DNA of 33,306 bases from SFTH01 sp051878085 (GTDB taxonomy: Bacteria; Bacillota; Clostridia; Christensenellales; Aristaeellaceae): positions 1 to 33,306 of the forward strand of contig JBJEJN010000181.1 in assembly GCA_051878085.1 (NCBI GenBank), written 5' to 3'. The notes below the pieces were generated by a model, which ran no database searches, was not told where the DNA came from, and was given only the letters and a program-made list of their open reading frames with translations. This document shows, piece by piece, positions 23,805-32,100 of this stretch. The position numbers and the translations under genes are program-made. Numbering within the stretch: the stretch's first letter is position 1; the number at the start of each line of letters is the position of its first letter.

Positions 23805-24883
23805 ACAATCCCTACGAAATCAAAATTCCTGCGCTGGACGCAGAGGTCATGAAGGAAGCCTGGGCGCGTCAGGACGTGCTGGCGAAGCCGCCGAGGAGCC
23901 TGGGCGTGCTGGAGGAAATCTCCGTGCGCTTTGCCGGCATGACCGGAAAGCTGTACAACGACGCGAAGAAGCGCCGCATTCTGATCTTCGCCGCGGACAA
24001 CGGCGTGGTGGAGGAGGGCGTGACCTCAGCACCCCAGTCGGTGACGCTGGCGCAGACCATCAATTTCACCCGTGGCCTGACCGGCGTGGCGGTGCTGGCG
24101 AAGCACTACAACACCGAGCTGAAGGTCGTGGACGTGGGCGTGAACGCCCGCTTCGAGCAGCCGGGCGTGATCGACCGCAAGATCGCCATGGGCACGCGGA
24201 ATCTGGCCAAGGAGCCGGCCATGACCCGTGAACAGGCGCTGCAGGCGCTGAACACCGGCTTCGAGATGGCAGCGCAGGCCGCTGCGGACGGCGTGGAGAT
24301 TCTGGGCATCGGCGAGATGGGCATCGGCAACACCACCACCTCCAGCGCGATCCTCTCCTGCCTGCTGAACCTGCCAGCCGAGGAGACCACCGGGCGCGGC
24401 GGCGGCGTGAACGACGCGGGCTTTGCGCGCAAGAAGGAGATCATCGACTCCGCCATCGCGCGCTGGAAGCCCGACCCGGCGGACGTGGTGGATGTGCTTT
24501 CTAAGGTCGGCGGCTTCGACATTGCGGCCATGTGCGGCGCGTTCCTGGGCGCGGCGGCCAACCGCCTGCCGGTGGTGATCGACGGCTACATCTCGGCGGT
24601 TTCGGCGCTGTGTGCCTATCGCATCCGTCCGGAGAGCGCCAACTACTTCTTCGGCTCCCACATCTCCTGCGAGCGCGGCTACCTGCTGGCGATGAACGAG
24701 ATGGGGGTCAAGCCCATGTTCCAGCTGGAGATGCGGCTGGGCGAGGGCAGCGGCTGTCCCATCGCCTTCGAGGTGATCGACGGCGCGCTGTCGGTGACGA
24801 AGAACATGGCGACCTTCGACGAGGCGCGCATCGACGACGGCTACCTCAGCGAGATCCGCAGCGACGCGCACCTGCAGAGGTGA
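23801..24883 (+). CDS. cobT: Nicotinate-nucleotide--dimethylbenzimidazole phosphoribosyltransferase
   Basis: This 360-residue enzyme transfers phosphoribose from nicotinate mononucleotide to a lower-ligand base, giving the alpha-riboside phosphate used to build the nucleotide loop. Family marks are LAKPPRSLGVLEEI near the start, FAADNGVVEEGV (63-74), GEMGIGNTTTSS (171-182), and RLGEGSGCP with the catalytic Glu315. The length is normal. The start overlaps the previous stop (ATGA), with AGGAG 10 nt upstream, so the two are translationally coupled. Confidence 0.96.
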   Translation: MNNPYEIKIPALDAEVMKEAWARQDVLAKPPRSLGVLEEISVRFAGMTGKLYNDAKKRRILIFAADNGVVEEGVTSAPQSVTLAQTINFTRGLTGVAVLAKHYNTELKVVDVGVNARFEQPGVIDRKIAMGTRNLAKEPAMTREQALQALNTGFEMAAQAAADGVEILGIGEMGIGNTTTSSAILSCLLNLPAEETTGRGGGVNDAGFARKKEIIDSAIARWKPDPADVVDVLSKVGGFDIAAMCGAFLGAAANRLPVVIDGYISAVSALCAYRIRPESANYFFGSHISCERGYLLAMNEMGVKPMFQLEMRLGEGSGCPIAFEVIDGALSVTKNMATFDEARIDDGYLSEIRSDAHLQR

Positions 24884-24888
24884 ACGGG

Positions 24889-25419
24889 ATGCACACGCTG
24901 ATTTCCGGCGGCTGCAAGAACGGCAAGTCCTACTACGCCCAGCGCGTGGCGAAGGCTGCGGGTGCGCCGCTGTACTATCTGGCCACGATGATCTCCACCG
25001 GCGCGGAGGACGATGCGCGTATCGCCCGCCACCTGAAGGAGCGCGAGGGCTGGGGCTTTGAGACCATCGAGTGCGGCAAGCACATCCTGAACGCGCTGGA
25101 GCATGCGGATGCGAACGGCTCCTTCCTGCTGGACAGCGTGACCGCGCTGCTGGCCAACGAGATGTTCGATCCGGCGGGCTTTGATCCCGACGCGGCCGAG
25201 CGCGTGGCGGAGGAGCTTGCCCAGTTCGTGTCGCGCACGAAAAACGTGGTGTTCGTCTCGGACTACCTGTATTCCGACGCGCAGCTCTTCGACGACTGGA
25301 CGGAGAGGTACCGCCGGGGCCTGGCCCTGGTGGACCGCCGCCTGGCGAAGTGCTGCGAAACGGTGCTGGAGGTCTCCTCCGGCACGGTGACCTGCCACAA
25401 GGGGGTGCTACCGCTGTGA
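24889..25419 (+). CDS. cobU: Adenosylcobinamide kinase / adenosylcobinamide-phosphate guanylyltransferase
   Basis: This 176-residue enzyme phosphorylates adenosylcobinamide and then adds GMP to give adenosylcobinamide-GDP. It has the P-loop GGCKNGKS (7-14) and DDARIARHLKEREGW, where His48 is the likely guanylylated residue. Length agrees with CobU. It begins 5 nt after cobT, and its stop overlaps the next start (GTGA). If the first gene is CbiR, its product AdoCbi-P could enter at the second CobU step. Confidence 0.93.
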   Translation: MHTLISGGCKNGKSYYAQRVAKAAGAPLYYLATMISTGAEDDARIARHLKEREGWGFETIECGKHILNALEHADANGSFLLDSVTALLANEMFDPAGFDPDAAERVAEELAQFVSRTKNVVFVSDYLYSDAQLFDDWTERYRRGLALVDRRLAKCCETVLEVSSGTVTCHKGVLPL

Positions 25420-26153
25420 AGAACATGCTGACTGCCATGGATATGTGCCTGCACATGTTCATCTCGATCCCGCTGCCGCCGGGCAAGTGGGACGACAGCC
25501 TGCGCAAGCAGAGCACGGCGTGCCTGCCGCTGCTGGGCCTGCTGATCGGCGCGATCTGGCTGGGGATCGCGGCCCTGGCGCGCGCGATTCTGCCGCTGCC
25601 GCTTGCGTCTGCTGTGATCGCGGCCTATCCCTTCCTGATTACGGGCTTCATCCATCTGGACGGCTACATGGACGCCAGCGACGCGCTGCTGTCCTGGCGG
25701 AACCGCGAGGAGCGCTTGCGCATCCTGAAGGACGTGCACGTGGGCTCCTTCGCCGTGGTGATGATCGGCCTGCTGTTCCTGTTCCAATACGCGGCCTGCC
25801 TGTCGGTGACGAGGCTGTTCCCGCTGCTGCTGATTCCGGTGCTGTCCCGCGCGGGCTCGGCGCTGTGCGTGCTGGCGATGAAGCCCCTGGGCCACAGCGA
25901 GTACGCGGGCGGCAATCAGAGCGCACCGGACAGCCTGATCTACGCGGTGCTGGCGATGGCCGCTGCGGCGCTGCTCGTGCTGACGTTAGTCTGCGGATGG
26001 TGGGGCCTCGTCGTGGGCGCTGCGGTGGTTCTGGGTTATGCCCTCGCCATGTGGCGTTGCGTGCGTTCGCTGGGCGGCGTGTCCGGCGATCTGGCGGGCT
26101 TTTCGCTGACGGTGGCGGAGCTGTGCGGGCTGATCGCCCTTGCGATGATCTGA
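25416..26153 (+). CDS. cobS: Adenosylcobinamide-GDP ribazoletransferase (cobalamin synthase)
   Basis: This 245-residue membrane enzyme joins adenosylcobinamide-GDP with alpha-ribazole or its phosphate, completing the cobamide. It begins with the conserved FISIPLPPGKW, has the Asp-rich ITGFIHLDGYMDASDALLSW, then KDVHVGSFAV and the C-terminal GGVSGDLAGF. Several TM segments are seen. The GTG at 25416 overlaps the cobU stop (GTGA) with GGGGG upstream; an ATG at 25425 is an alternative start. Confidence 0.93.
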   Translation: MKNMLTAMDMCLHMFISIPLPPGKWDDSLRKQSTACLPLLGLLIGAIWLGIAALARAILPLPLASAVIAAYPFLITGFIHLDGYMDASDALLSWRNREERLRILKDVHVGSFAVVMIGLLFLFQYAACLSVTRLFPLLLIPVLSRAGSALCVLAMKPLGHSEYAGGNQSAPDSLIYAVLAMAAAALLVLTLVCGWWGLVVGAAVVLGYALAMWRCVRSLGGVSGDLAGFSLTVAELCGLIALAMI

Positions 26154-26165
26154 AGGAGTGAAAAT

Positions 26166-26540
26166 GTGATCTTTGTATTTGGCGGCGCGTATCAGGGCAT
26201 GGAGGACTACGCCCGGGAGAGCTGCGGCGCGGCGGAAATCGTGCAGCTGCGTGAAGATGATGCGCAGATCGACTTCTCCACTGGCGCGGTGGCGGGTCTG
26301 GAGAGATACGTGCTGGGCTGCGTGCGCCGGGGCGAGAATGCGCGGAAATATTTTGAAGCCCATCGCGACGCATGGAAGGACGCGGTGCTCATCGGCACGG
26401 ACTTCTCCTGCGGGCTGGTGCCCATGGAGGCGGAGAACCGCCTGTGGCGGGAGGAGAACGGACGGCTCAACAACTATCTGGCGGGCGAGGCCGTGCGCGT
26501 GGTGCGCATGTTTTGCGGCATCGCCCAGGTGATCAAGTGA
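26166..26540 (+). CDS. Short CobU-like protein with degenerate P-loop
   Basis: This 124-residue protein resembles CobU at both ends but lacks its middle. The N-terminal GGAYQGME aligns with the CobU P-loop, with the essential Lys-Ser replaced by Met-Glu. The C-terminal part GLVPMEAENRLWREENGRLN and FCGIAQVIK is the usual CobU tail. The His acceptor segment is absent. ATP-dependent kinase activity is therefore unlikely; it could bind a nucleotide or corrinoid or assist CobU. GTG start with AAGGAG at 26153-26158. The stop overlaps the next gene (GTGA). Confidence 0.75.
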   Translation: MIFVFGGAYQGMEDYARESCGAAEIVQLREDDAQIDFSTGAVAGLERYVLGCVRRGENARKYFEAHRDAWKDAVLIGTDFSCGLVPMEAENRLWREENGRLNNYLAGEAVRVVRMFCGIAQVIK

Positions 26541-27109
26541 GGCTGGTGCTGCTGCGCCACGGCAGGACGGCGGCCAACGAGGCGCGGCTCTACTGCGGTG
26601 CGACGGACGTGGCCCTGTCGGAGGCGGGCCGCGCGCAATTGATCCTGCGCCGCGAGTGCGTGCGCTACCCGGAGGTGGACGGCCTGCTCCGGGTCACCAG
26701 CGGCATGCTTCGCGCGGACGAGACGCTGCGCATCCTCTTTGGCGCGGAGCCGGAGCTGCGGCTTCCCGGGCTGCGGGAGATGAACTTCGGACGCTTCGAG
26801 ATGCACAGCTACGAGCAGCTGAAGAAGGATGCGGACTATCAGCGGTGGATCATGGACGGGACCGGCGAGGTGTCCACGCCCGGCGGGGAATCCACGCAGG
26901 CCTTTCACAGGCGCGTGAACGCGGCCTTCGACGGCTTGCGTCGGGATGCGCTGGTGGTGTGCCACGGCGGGGTGATCGCCGCGCGCATGGGAAAGCTGTT
27001 CCCGCAGGAGAACAGGAACCTGTACCAGTGGCAGCCGGACTCCGGCTTGGGCTATGTGCTGGAGGAGTGCGGCGGCATCTGGAGCTATACGACCATCGGG
27101 GAGGAATGA
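26537..27109 (+). CDS. cobC: Histidine phosphatase, probable alpha-ribazole phosphatase CobC
   Basis: This 190-residue phosphoglycerate-mutase-like protein has the phosphohistidine motif LLRHGRT (His8), Glu81 in GLREMNFGRFE, and VVCHGGV (His143). Position in the operon indicates the alpha-ribazole-phosphate or cobamide-phosphate phosphatase step. The family is broad, so the symbol rests partly on context. It starts with GTG overlapping the previous stop. Confidence 0.85.
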   Translation: MRLVLLRHGRTAANEARLYCGATDVALSEAGRAQLILRRECVRYPEVDGLLRVTSGMLRADETLRILFGAEPELRLPGLREMNFGRFEMHSYEQLKKDADYQRWIMDGTGEVSTPGGESTQAFHRRVNAAFDGLRRDALVVCHGGVIAARMGKLFPQENRNLYQWQPDSGLGYVLEECGGIWSYTTIGEE

Positions 27110-27112
27110 AAC

Positions 27113-27583
27113 ATGCGGCATCCGGATCGTGAAATTGCGGACATCCAGGAGATTGCGCAGGTCTTTGATCGGGCGGACACCATCCGCATCGGCATGCACG
27201 GCGGCGACTATCCCTACGTGGTGCCCGTGTCCTTCGGCTGGGAGCTGGTGGAAGGAAAAATCGCCGTCTACTTCCACGGCGCGCGCCGGGGCATGAAGTA
27301 CGATCTGCTGCGGGCAGATCCCCGGGTGTGCGTGGAGGCCGACGTGCTCAACGGCTACGTGCCCAACGGCGACAGCTACACCTCGGATTACGAGAGCGCC
27401 ATCGGCTTCGGCGAGGCGGAGAGCCTGACGGGCGAAGCTGTGGTGCACGGCATGCAGCTGCTGCTGCGCCACTGCGGCATGCCGGAGGATGGTGCGGAGA
27501 AGTGCATCCTGCGGGACATCACCGAAATGACCCGCGTGGTGCTCGTTCAGGTGACGGGCAAGCGCAGGTTCCAGAGGGGATAA
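27113..27583 (+). CDS. Pyridoxamine 5'-phosphate oxidase-like FMN-binding split-barrel protein
   Basis: This 156-residue protein resembles NimA-type flavin split barrels: GGDYPYVVPVSFGW, IAVYFHGARRGMKYDLLR and VCVEAD (about 76-81) form the expected FMN-site strands. It starts 3 nt after cobC and is the last gene before a terminator, so it is co-transcribed with the cobamide genes. A link to corrinoid reduction is possible but not shown; these proteins often have unknown substrates. Confidence 0.8.
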   Translation: MRHPDREIADIQEIAQVFDRADTIRIGMHGGDYPYVVPVSFGWELVEGKIAVYFHGARRGMKYDLLRADPRVCVEADVLNGYVPNGDSYTSDYESAIGFGEAESLTGEAVVHGMQLLLRHCGMPEDGAEKCILRDITEMTRVVLVQVTGKRRFQRG

Positions 27584-27612
27584 GGCTGCTGCATAAAAAT
27601 ACTGCGGACAGG

Positions 27613-27650
27613 AAGCTGCCGTCGGTTCAGAGAAACCGGCGGCAGCTTTT
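27613..27650 (+). terminator. Terminator of the cobamide operon
   Basis: A 15-bp stem (AAGCTGCCG, T-G wobble, CGGTT) with a 6-nt loop ends in TTTT, 29 nt after the last stop codon. The remaining sequence to 27778 shows no gene. Confidence 0.9.
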
Positions 27651-27778
27651 CCATGCCTCCGACCGGGCCGCGCCGCGTTGGCAGGGCGGCAGATCGGGGC
27701 CTGTCAAGGCATGCCAACCGTTATTTTTGCAACGAAACCTACAAATTTTGAAGAATTGTGAGAAAAGTTGCTGAAACA

Positions 27779-27787
27779 TGCTATATT
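27779..27787 (+). promoter_or_regulatory. Extended -10 promoter of the ROK gene
   Basis: TGCTATATT matches an extended -10. No good -35 hexamer is seen at 17 or 18 nt, which is acceptable for this promoter type. Two direct repeats AGAAAATG (27794-27801, 27812-27819) follow. Confidence 0.5.
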
Positions 27788-27819
27788 GGAAGTAGAAAAT
27801 GCTACATAGGCAGAAAATG

Positions 27820-27846
27820 GGTTTCGCGCTGCAGTTGCGCGAAACC
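27820..27846 (+). promoter_or_regulatory. Dyad in the leader of the ROK regulator
   Basis: GGTTTCGCGC/GCGCGAAACC is a perfect 10-bp inverted repeat with a 7-nt centre, 19 nt before the start codon and downstream of the -10. It could be an autoregulatory operator or an RNA hairpin close to the ribosome site. Confidence 0.6.
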
Positions 27847-27865
27847 GTGAGGGTTGGTTGGAAGT

Positions 27866-29110
27866 ATGCATTATCTGTCCGATTTCAAGGATTGCGCCGG
27901 GCGACCGGTCAATCAGCGGCAAATCAAGGAAGAAAAACTGAAGCAGCTGTTCGATCTGCTGTATGCGGCGGGTGAGATGGCGCGTGCCGATCTCGCGCGC
28001 GCGACGGGTCTGAGCCCGACTACGGTTTCGGCGCTGGTGGAGGAACTGATCCGCAGGGGGATCTTCGTGGAAACGGGCTACGCACCCGCGATGCAGGGCG
28101 GACGCAGGCCCATCAAGCTGTGCGTCAACGCCCAGGGTCGCCAGATTCCCACCTTCACGCTTCGCGGCGACGGCGTGCGCTACGAGCTTTACAACCTGGG
28201 CATGGAGGTGCTGGAGGCCTTCGACCTGCGCTTCTCCGACGGAGAAGTGGAGCACAGCGACGAGGCCTGTGCGCGCCTGATTGCCGACGTACTGAACGGG
28301 CGCTCGAAATGCTTCTCTCCCCAGCTTGCGGCGGGGGTGTGCATCTGCATTCCGGGCATCTACAAGCCCGATCACAGGGCGTTCATGCTCGACTCCGGCG
28401 GCGAATTGCGGCTGGAGGTGCTGGAGGCGCTGGAGCGGGAGCTGCATATGCCGCTGTTTCTGGGCAACGAGCTGCATTGCCTCACCTATATGGAAGCGAT
28501 GCGCAGCGAGGAAACGGAATCCAGCGGCCTGATCTATGTGAACGTGTCCCGGCAGGTGGAGGCGTGTCTCTACGTCAACGGCGACGTGTACACCGGCAGG
28601 GACAACTATGCCGGACAGCTGGGCCACGTCTCCATCAATTACCGCGGCCGCGCGTGCAGCTGCGGAAGCCGGGGCTGTCTGGAGCGGTATGTGAATACCG
28701 ATGCGGTGCTGGAGCGCATCGCGGAGGCTGCGGCCTTCAAGCGCTGCTGGACGCTGGAGCAGCTGACGGGCGGCGACATGGGCAGGCTGACGGTCGAGAT
28801 GATCGGAAGGGCCTACGAGGCGGGCGAGCCGGTGGTCGTCGAGGTGATCGACGATATCGCGGAGCAGCTGTTCGCGGGCGTATATGCCATGGTGAGCATC
28901 ACCGGCGTGGGTCGCATTGCACTCGGCGGCGACATTGCGCGGATGGGCCCGCGCTTTCTGGAGCGCATGCAGGAGCTCGCCGGACAGACCAACGGCCATC
29001 ACCTGCTGCGGGGCATCACAATCGCGTACAGCGATCTGGGCTCGGACGCGGTCAGCACGGGGCTGGTCTCCTACTTCATCAAAAAGCGCTTTGAGATCAA
29101 CCGGAGATAA
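27866..29110 (+). CDS. ROK family transcriptional regulator
   Basis: This 414-residue protein has an N-terminal winged helix (about 26-75; ARADLARATGLSPTTVSALV is the recognition part) and a C-terminal ROK domain with the zinc motif CSCGSRGCLE (264-273) and GQLGHVSIN just before it. NagC/XylR-type members repress sugar genes and respond to a sugar. The target here is unknown; neighbours are unrelated, so it may act at a distance or on itself. The start at 27866 follows a weak GGAAG; an in-frame TTG at 27854 is less likely. Confidence 0.88.
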   Translation: MHYLSDFKDCAGRPVNQRQIKEEKLKQLFDLLYAAGEMARADLARATGLSPTTVSALVEELIRRGIFVETGYAPAMQGGRRPIKLCVNAQGRQIPTFTLRGDGVRYELYNLGMEVLEAFDLRFSDGEVEHSDEACARLIADVLNGRSKCFSPQLAAGVCICIPGIYKPDHRAFMLDSGGELRLEVLEALERELHMPLFLGNELHCLTYMEAMRSEETESSGLIYVNVSRQVEACLYVNGDVYTGRDNYAGQLGHVSINYRGRACSCGSRGCLERYVNTDAVLERIAEAAAFKRCWTLEQLTGGDMGRLTVEMIGRAYEAGEPVVVEVIDDIAEQLFAGVYAMVSITGVGRIALGGDIARMGPRFLERMQELAGQTNGHHLLRGITIAYSDLGSDAVSTGLVSYFIKKRFEINRR

Positions 29111-29114
29111 GCCC

Positions 29115-29157
29115 GAAAAAACAGGGGTACATCGAAACTTCTGCTTCGATGTACCCC
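29115..29157. terminator. Terminator between the ROK and carB-dapF genes
   Basis: A perfect 13-bp stem GGGGTACATCGAA/TTCGATGTACCCC with an 8-nt loop. Read on the minus strand it is followed by TGTTTTTT, a strong terminator for the carB-dapF transcript. In the plus direction it is followed only by TTCTGT. Confidence 0.9.
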
Positions 29158-29172
29158 TTCTGTATGCCTATC

Positions 29173-32100
29173 TTACAGCTCCAGCTCGCCTTCGTAGACC
29201 AGCTCGGCGCTGCCGTGCAGGGTCACGCCTTCGGTGGAGGCGTGCACCACCAGGATGCCGCCCAGCACCTGCACATTGATGTCGGTGTCGCGGTCGCACA
29301 GGCCGTTTTCGATGGCTGCCACCACCGCCGCGCAGGCGCCTGTGCCGCAGGCCATGGTCTCGCCGCTGCCGCGCTCGTAGCAGCGCATGCGCAGCGTGGT
29401 TCGGTTCACCGCGCGCACGAACTCGGTGTTCACGCGCTCGGGGAAGATCTCGGCATTCTCAAACTGCGGGCCGATGGCCTTCAGATCCAGCGTGTCCACC
29501 TGGTCGGTGAAAACCACGCAGTGGGGATTGCCCATGGACACGCAGTTGATGTTGTACAGCGTCCCTGCGATGCGGATGGGATAGCGCACCGCGCGCTTCA
29601 CCGGCAGGGTGCAGGGCAGGGCTGCGGTGCGCAGATCCGCCGCGCCCATGTCCACCGACACGGAGCTGACCTTGCCGAAGCGGGTGTAGAGCTTCAGCCT
29701 GCGCACGCCGCTGGCGGTTTCGATGCACATGCGCTCGCTGGGCACGATGCCGTTGTCGTAGAGGTACTTGCCCACGCAGCGGATGCAGTTGCCGGCCATG
29801 CGGCCCTCGGAGCCGTCCCGGTTGTAGATGCGCATGCGCGCGTCCGCCACATCCGAATTTTCGATCAGCGCGATGCCGTCCGCGCCCACGCCGTAGTGGC
29901 TGCGGCAGAGCTTGACGCACAGGGATTCCGGATAGACGATGCCGCCGTCCCGGTTGTCGATGACGATGTAGTCGTTGCCGGTGCTCTGCATCTTGGCAAA
30001 GCGCAGCTTCTGATGGCCGTCGCGCAGGTGGTTGATGTCCACCAGCTCGGTATTTGACTGGGTGTAGCGGCTGGCCATGATGTCGGCCAGGGCGTTGGCG
30101 GTGTCCAGCGAGGTCAGGCAGGCGATGCCCAGCAGCAGCGCACGGCGGTGCAGCTCGATGTAGTCGCCGATGGTGTCGTCCCGCAGCGCGCCGGTGTAGA
30201 CGATGTAGTTGATCACGCCGCTCTCCAGCAGCGCCCGGGTAGAGTCGCGCTCGTCCAGGTCGTCCACGGGGGTCACGGGGATGCCCAGCGTGGAGATGGC
30301 CGCGGCGGTGCCGGAGGTGGCGTAGAGGTGGCAGCCAAGGTCGCTGAACTTGCGCGCCAGGCCCAGCACCTCGTAGTAGTCGTACTCATCCACGCTCAGC
30401 AGTGCGCCGATCTCGTCGCCGGGGTGGGGCAGGCGGATGCCGGCGCTCACCAGGCCCTTGAACAGCGCCTCGCCCAGATCCTTGCCCACGCCCAGCACCT
30501 CGCCGGTGGACTTCATCTCGGGGCTGAGGAAACTGTTGGCGTCGGTCAGCTTCTCGAAGGAGAACACCGGCACCTTCACCGCGCAGTAGGGAGGGGTCTG
30601 GCACAGGCCGGTGCCGTAGCCCAGATCGCGAAGCCGCTGGCCCACCATCACCCTCGAGGCGATGTCCACCATGGGAACGCCCGTGACCTTGCTGATGTAG
30701 GGGATGGTGCGCGACGCGCGGGGGTTGACCTCGATCACGTGCAGCTTGCCCTGATAGATCAGGTACTGGATGTTCACCAGGCCCTTGGTGCCCAGCGCCA
30801 GCGCCAGCTGGGTGGAGGACTGCACGATGGTCTCCAGCATGCGGTCATTGATGTTGTAGGGCGGATAGACGGCGATGGAGTCGCCGGAATGTACGCCCGC
30901 GCGCTCGATGTGCTCCATCACGCCGGGGATCAGCACGTCCTCGCCGTCGGAGATCACGTCCACCTCCAGCTCCACGCCGGGCATGTACTTGTCCACCAGC
31001 ACCGGATTGTCGATGCCGCCGGCCAGAATGCGCGCCATGTAGCGCTCAACGTCCTTATTCTCGTGGGCGATGGTCATGTTCTGGCCGCCGATGACGTAGC
31101 TGGGGCGCAGCAGCACCGGATAGCCCAGGCGATTGGCCGCGTCCAGCGCCTCCTGCATGCTCTGCACGCCCGCGCCCTTGGGGCGGCGGATGGAGAACTT
31201 CTCCAGCAGCGCATCGAAGCGCTCGCGATCCTCGGCGATGTCGATGCCCTCGGCGGAGGTGCCCAGAATCTGCACGCCCGCGCGGTCGAGGGTCTGGGTG
31301 AGCTTGATGGCGGTCTGTCCGCCGAAGGCCACCACCACGCCCACCGGCTTCTCAACATCCAGGATGCGCAGCACGTCCTCGTCGGTGAGGGGCTCGAAGT
31401 ACAGGCGGTCGGCGGTGTCGTAGTCGGTGGAGACGGTCTCGGGGTTGTTGTTGATGATGGCCACGTCGTAGCCCAGCTTCTTCAGCGTCCACACGCAGTG
31501 CACCGAGGAGTAGTCAAACTCGATACCCTGGCCGATGCGGATGGGGCCGGAACCCAGCACCACGATCACCGGCTTGCCGGAGCGGGGGAAGGTGCGGGAC
31601 TCGCACTCGTCCTCGAAGGTGGAGTAGAAGTAGGGGGTCTCCGCGTCGAACTCCGCGCCGCAGGTGTCCACCATCTTGAAGGCGGAGCGGATGGACGGAA
31701 GCTCCGTCGCGCCGGAGAGGCGCTTGAGGGCCGCGTCGGGATAGCCCAGCTTCTTGCCGAGAAGGTAGTCCCCGTCGCTGAGTCCGTTTGCGATGCGCGC
31801 CTCGTAGTTGGCGAGGTTCTGGAGCTTATTGAGGAACCAGCGGTCGATCTTTGTGATCTCGTGGATGCGCTCCACGCTCCAGCCGGACTTCAGGGCCTCG
31901 AAGATGTTGAACAGGCGCAAATCGTCCGCCACGCGCAGGCGGTACTCCAGCGGAACGCCGCTGTCGTCTGTGCGGTTCAGGGTATCCAGCTTGATCTCCG
32001 CGCCGCGCACGGCCTTCATCAGCGCCATCTCGAAGCAGGGCGCGATGGCCATGACCTCGCCGGTGGCCTTCATCTGGGTGCCCAGCCTGCGGCTGGCGCC

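Noticed and set aside
26537..27109. Glycolytic phosphoglycerate mutase
   Set aside because: Sequence length (190 residues), the GLREMNFGRFE motif and operon position fit CobC-type phosphatases better.
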